DNA of 64,000 nucleotides from Alistipes onderdonkii. GTDB taxonomy: Bacteria > Bacteroidota > Bacteroidia > Bacteroidales > Rikenellaceae. The DNA is taken from the NCBI RefSeq assembly GCF_025145285.1, contig NZ_CP102251.1:682001-746000 (forward strand). The letters are read 5' to 3'. Positions 62,564-64,000 of the stretch are shown here, piece after piece. The first letter of the stretch is position 1; each line of letters opens with the position of its first letter. The translations under genes were made by a program, and so were the position numbers. A model generated the notes under the pieces. The model was not told where the DNA came from. It was given only the letters and a program-made list of their open reading frames with translations, and searched no databases.

Positions 62564-62578
62564 GTAGCGGGAGGAGGA
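62564..62578. repeat. Right attachment repeat (attR core)
   Basis: GTAGCGGGAGGAGGA, identical to 17856-17870. On the minus strand the sequence continues TTCGAGT, CCTCC, TCCCGCT, A: the T-loop and acceptor 3' half of a tRNA. No matching 5' acceptor AGCGGGA stands within 90 bp, so the tRNA is not complete here. Confidence 0.8.
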
Positions 62579-62658
62579 CTCGAACTCGGAATGTTTAAGC
62601 CTATATTTCAATGAATTATACTAGCTCCTCTGTTAAAAAGTATTCCAACAAGTATTGT

Positions 62659-62754
62659 TTATTCAATATTTGAACTGATTAAATCCACCATTTCAGCAGA
62701 TACCCGAAGAATATTTTGTATAGAATTCGTACCATAGCCATTGCGTTGTTTCAT
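62659..62754 (-). CDS. Small ORF coupled to the DUF3871 gene
   Basis: A 31-codon frame (MKQRNGYGTNSIQNILRVSA and 11 more) starting by ATGA overlap with the DUF3871 stop. It may be a small element protein or the shortened start of a gene interrupted by the prophage. Confidence 0.35.
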   Translation of the reverse strand: MKQRNGYGTNSIQNILRVSAEMVDLISSNIE

Positions 62755-63830
62755 TCCACAAACCAACTGTATTCCTTCTCTCCCGCCAGCGCCTTTGCCA
62801 GTCCGTCTGCAAATACCATAGCATTGCGGCTCCTCGTTAGGAACGAATCGATATAACTCGACTTGTTGGCTCCAGTAAAGAGGTTGAACACTCGCCATAG
62901 GTCTATCTCTCCTTGCTTGTCGCAGGCAAATGCCGGGTCGTTGTAATAGGCCCTTGCAATGGTGTTCAGATGGCAGTCCGTGAACTCGAACTCCGGGAGC
63001 AGTTTCCGCTGTGCCGGTGGCAGGAACTGGTATAACCTCGCCTTGCCTACCAGCTGTGCGAACTGACTCTCCGACATGGAGGTATCGAGCAATGCCCGCA
63101 TCCGCTCCAGATGGCGTTTGGCATTATAGCTTACCACCAGTTCGGTAATCTTCGCCGTCAACTCTTGCGTATTCGTCACCCGTATCTCTTCGGCCACACC
63201 GTCCGTAGCCACACACATATTGCAACACACCATGTTTTTGAAGCCGATAAAGACCTTGAACTTCTCGAAGCCTTTCTTGCTATACAGGTTCTCTTGGTTA
63301 TAGGCTCTGACACCCCCTATCGTAAGGTTCAGCCTGCATCTGTCGATGGTTTCCGTGACAGAGGGAATTTCGATGCAGAACATCATCCGCTCGTAATAAA
63401 TCGTCTTGTCTGCATCCGTAAGCTCGTGTACCGCCTTGTGGATGGCTTCGGGAGTCCGGCCCTTGACGATATGGCTCACCCGGATTTCGGGATTGTCTAC
63501 CGTATCTCCTCTGAACATCCGCTGCGCACACTCCCACATGGTTTCGATGAATTGGTTATGGGAGATGGTCACCTCGTTGTCTTTGGAGAATACCGGGGTA
63601 ATACAGTCGTTCTTGAGGTGGTAAAGGCTGACCTGTTTGGTATTGGCCTCGATGAAAGGCTTGCGTGGCTGTTCTTCGGGAGTTTCCCGAAACGGGGATT
63701 CTTCATCCTCACCGAACGAGGGCGAGGAAATAATCGGCTGCATATCGTCCTTCGCATCTTCAACGGGCACAAAGGGCAGCGGGTGGGGTTGGTTATCGGG
63801 CTGTATTGCCCGCCGGATAGCTGCTTCCAT
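62751..63830 (-). CDS. DUF3871 family protein of an integrative element
   Basis: A 359-aa protein. HLKNDCITPVFSKDNEVTIS, ETMWECAQRMFRGDTVDNPE and FNLFTGANKSSYIDSFLTRS match DUF3871, found almost only on Bacteroidota conjugative or mobilisable elements; function unknown. It starts inside the end of the AAA ATPase frame (38 bp overlap). Confidence 0.75.
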   Translation of the reverse strand: MEAAIRRAIQPDNQPHPLPFVPVEDAKDDMQPIISSPSFGEDEESPFRETPEEQPRKPFIEANTKQVSLYHLKNDCITPVFSKDNEVTISHNQFIETMWECAQRMFRGDTVDNPEIRVSHIVKGRTPEAIHKAVHELTDADKTIYYERMMFCIEIPSVTETIDRCRLNLTIGGVRAYNQENLYSKKGFEKFKVFIGFKNMVCCNMCVATDGVAEEIRVTNTQELTAKITELVVSYNAKRHLERMRALLDTSMSESQFAQLVGKARLYQFLPPAQRKLLPEFEFTDCHLNTIARAYYNDPAFACDKQGEIDLWRVFNLFTGANKSSYIDSFLTRSRNAMVFADGLAKALAGEKEYSWFVE

Positions 63831-64000
63831 AGCTTACAGGGGTTGGGGTTTGACATTGGTTGCACCAGTCGAGAATCCGTGTCCCGACTTGGCTGGTAAT
63901 GGGAAATTCGGGTTTCCCGGCGAACAGTTCCGTACGGTCTTTGGATGCCGTGGCATAGTGCTTCATGTTCACGTCGAAGACGATGGTAAACTCATAGTCC
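63793..64000 (-). CDS. AAA ATPase, C-terminal fragment
   Basis: The 69 codons in the window are the C terminus of a longer gene beginning beyond the edge. MKHYATASKDRTELFAGKPE is typical of the end of AAA_24-type ATPases on Bacteroidota mobile elements, usually next to DUF3871. The ATPase core is outside the window. Confidence 0.65.
   Translation of the reverse strand, partial: DYEFTIVFDVNMKHYATASKDRTELFAGKPEFPITSQVGTRILDWCNQCQTPTPVSYGSSYPAGNTAR

Larger units (their letters stand above)
17856..62578. mobile_element. Complete tailed prophage (about 44.7 kb)
   Basis: The element has every module of a temperate tailed phage: repressor, early replication genes, head (protease, capsid, terminase, portal), tail (tape measure, fibres), lysis (holin, lysozyme-type, spanin-like) and a tyrosine integrase. 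It is bounded by the 15-bp repeat GTAGCGGGAGGAGGA at 17856-17870 and 62564-62578. All core genes are open, so it may be inducible. A tape measure with no visible contractile sheath suggests a siphovirus-like tail. Head gene order is not canonical: protease and capsid precede terminase, and portal follows it. Confidence 0.9.

Noticed and set aside
17856..62578. A Mu-like transposable phage, suggested by the Mor-like gene
   Set aside because: No DDE transposase or MuB-like ATPase is present, and the element has a tyrosine integrase, att repeats and a primase-helicase.

Overview
The window is a Bacteroidota chromosome segment, most like Alistipes or another Rikenellaceae. This rests on the high GC, the two-box Bacteroidota promoters (-33 TTTG, about 19 bp, -7 TAnnTTTG), and families typical of the phylum (DUF4252, head-GIN DUF2807 adhesins, PspC/PadR modules, DUF3871, KDTG-type integrases). 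The species call is inference. No rRNA, CRISPR array or canonical tRNA was seen.

Layout. (1) About 1-17.8 kb is chromosome: the end of a succinate dehydrogenase/fumarate reductase operon, a truncated ECF-sigma/OMP/DUF4252 cluster, a PspC-PspC-PadR-GIN-PspC operon, 6-phosphofructokinase with a PfkB kinase, a membrane-linked Nudix protein, a glycosyltransferase, DsbD, cysteine synthase and some secreted proteins. (2) 17,856-62,578 is an apparently complete tailed prophage bounded by 15-bp direct repeats that look like a tRNA 3' end. (3) 62.6-64 kb has a DUF3871 gene and the end of an AAA ATPase, typical of Bacteroidota integrative elements, so the prophage seems to sit beside or in a second mobile element.

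The prophage is modular. A leftward repressor and a membrane HIRAN protein face a rightward early operon whose promoter carries operators between its two boxes. Early genes include a 1062-aa primase-helicase, Cro/CI-like HTH proteins, and a DNA-modification cassette (ASCH protein, Dam-like methylase, PAPS-reductase-like protein, C5-methylase with an altered catalytic motif). An array of AACTACA/TGTAGTT repeats ends the early region. Late genes run from the S49 protease and capsid through terminase, Mor-like regulator, second adenine methylase, portal, toxin-antitoxin-like pair, tape measure, tail and fibre genes to lysis. A possible HEPN protein and the integrase close the element on the minus strand.

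Three regulatory layers stand out. Six tracts of 9-12 G, all on the plus strand, lie in prophage genes or promoters (primase leader, Dam, PAPS reductase, Mor-like regulator, a promoter spacer, a tail-fibre C terminus), suggesting slipped-strand phase variation. Five late transcription units start with a shared element, GTCCTTT then 18-19 bp then TAnnTTTG. A candidate minus-strand RNA between terminase and the Mor-like gene carries 13-14 nt complementary to the start-codon regions of two early genes.
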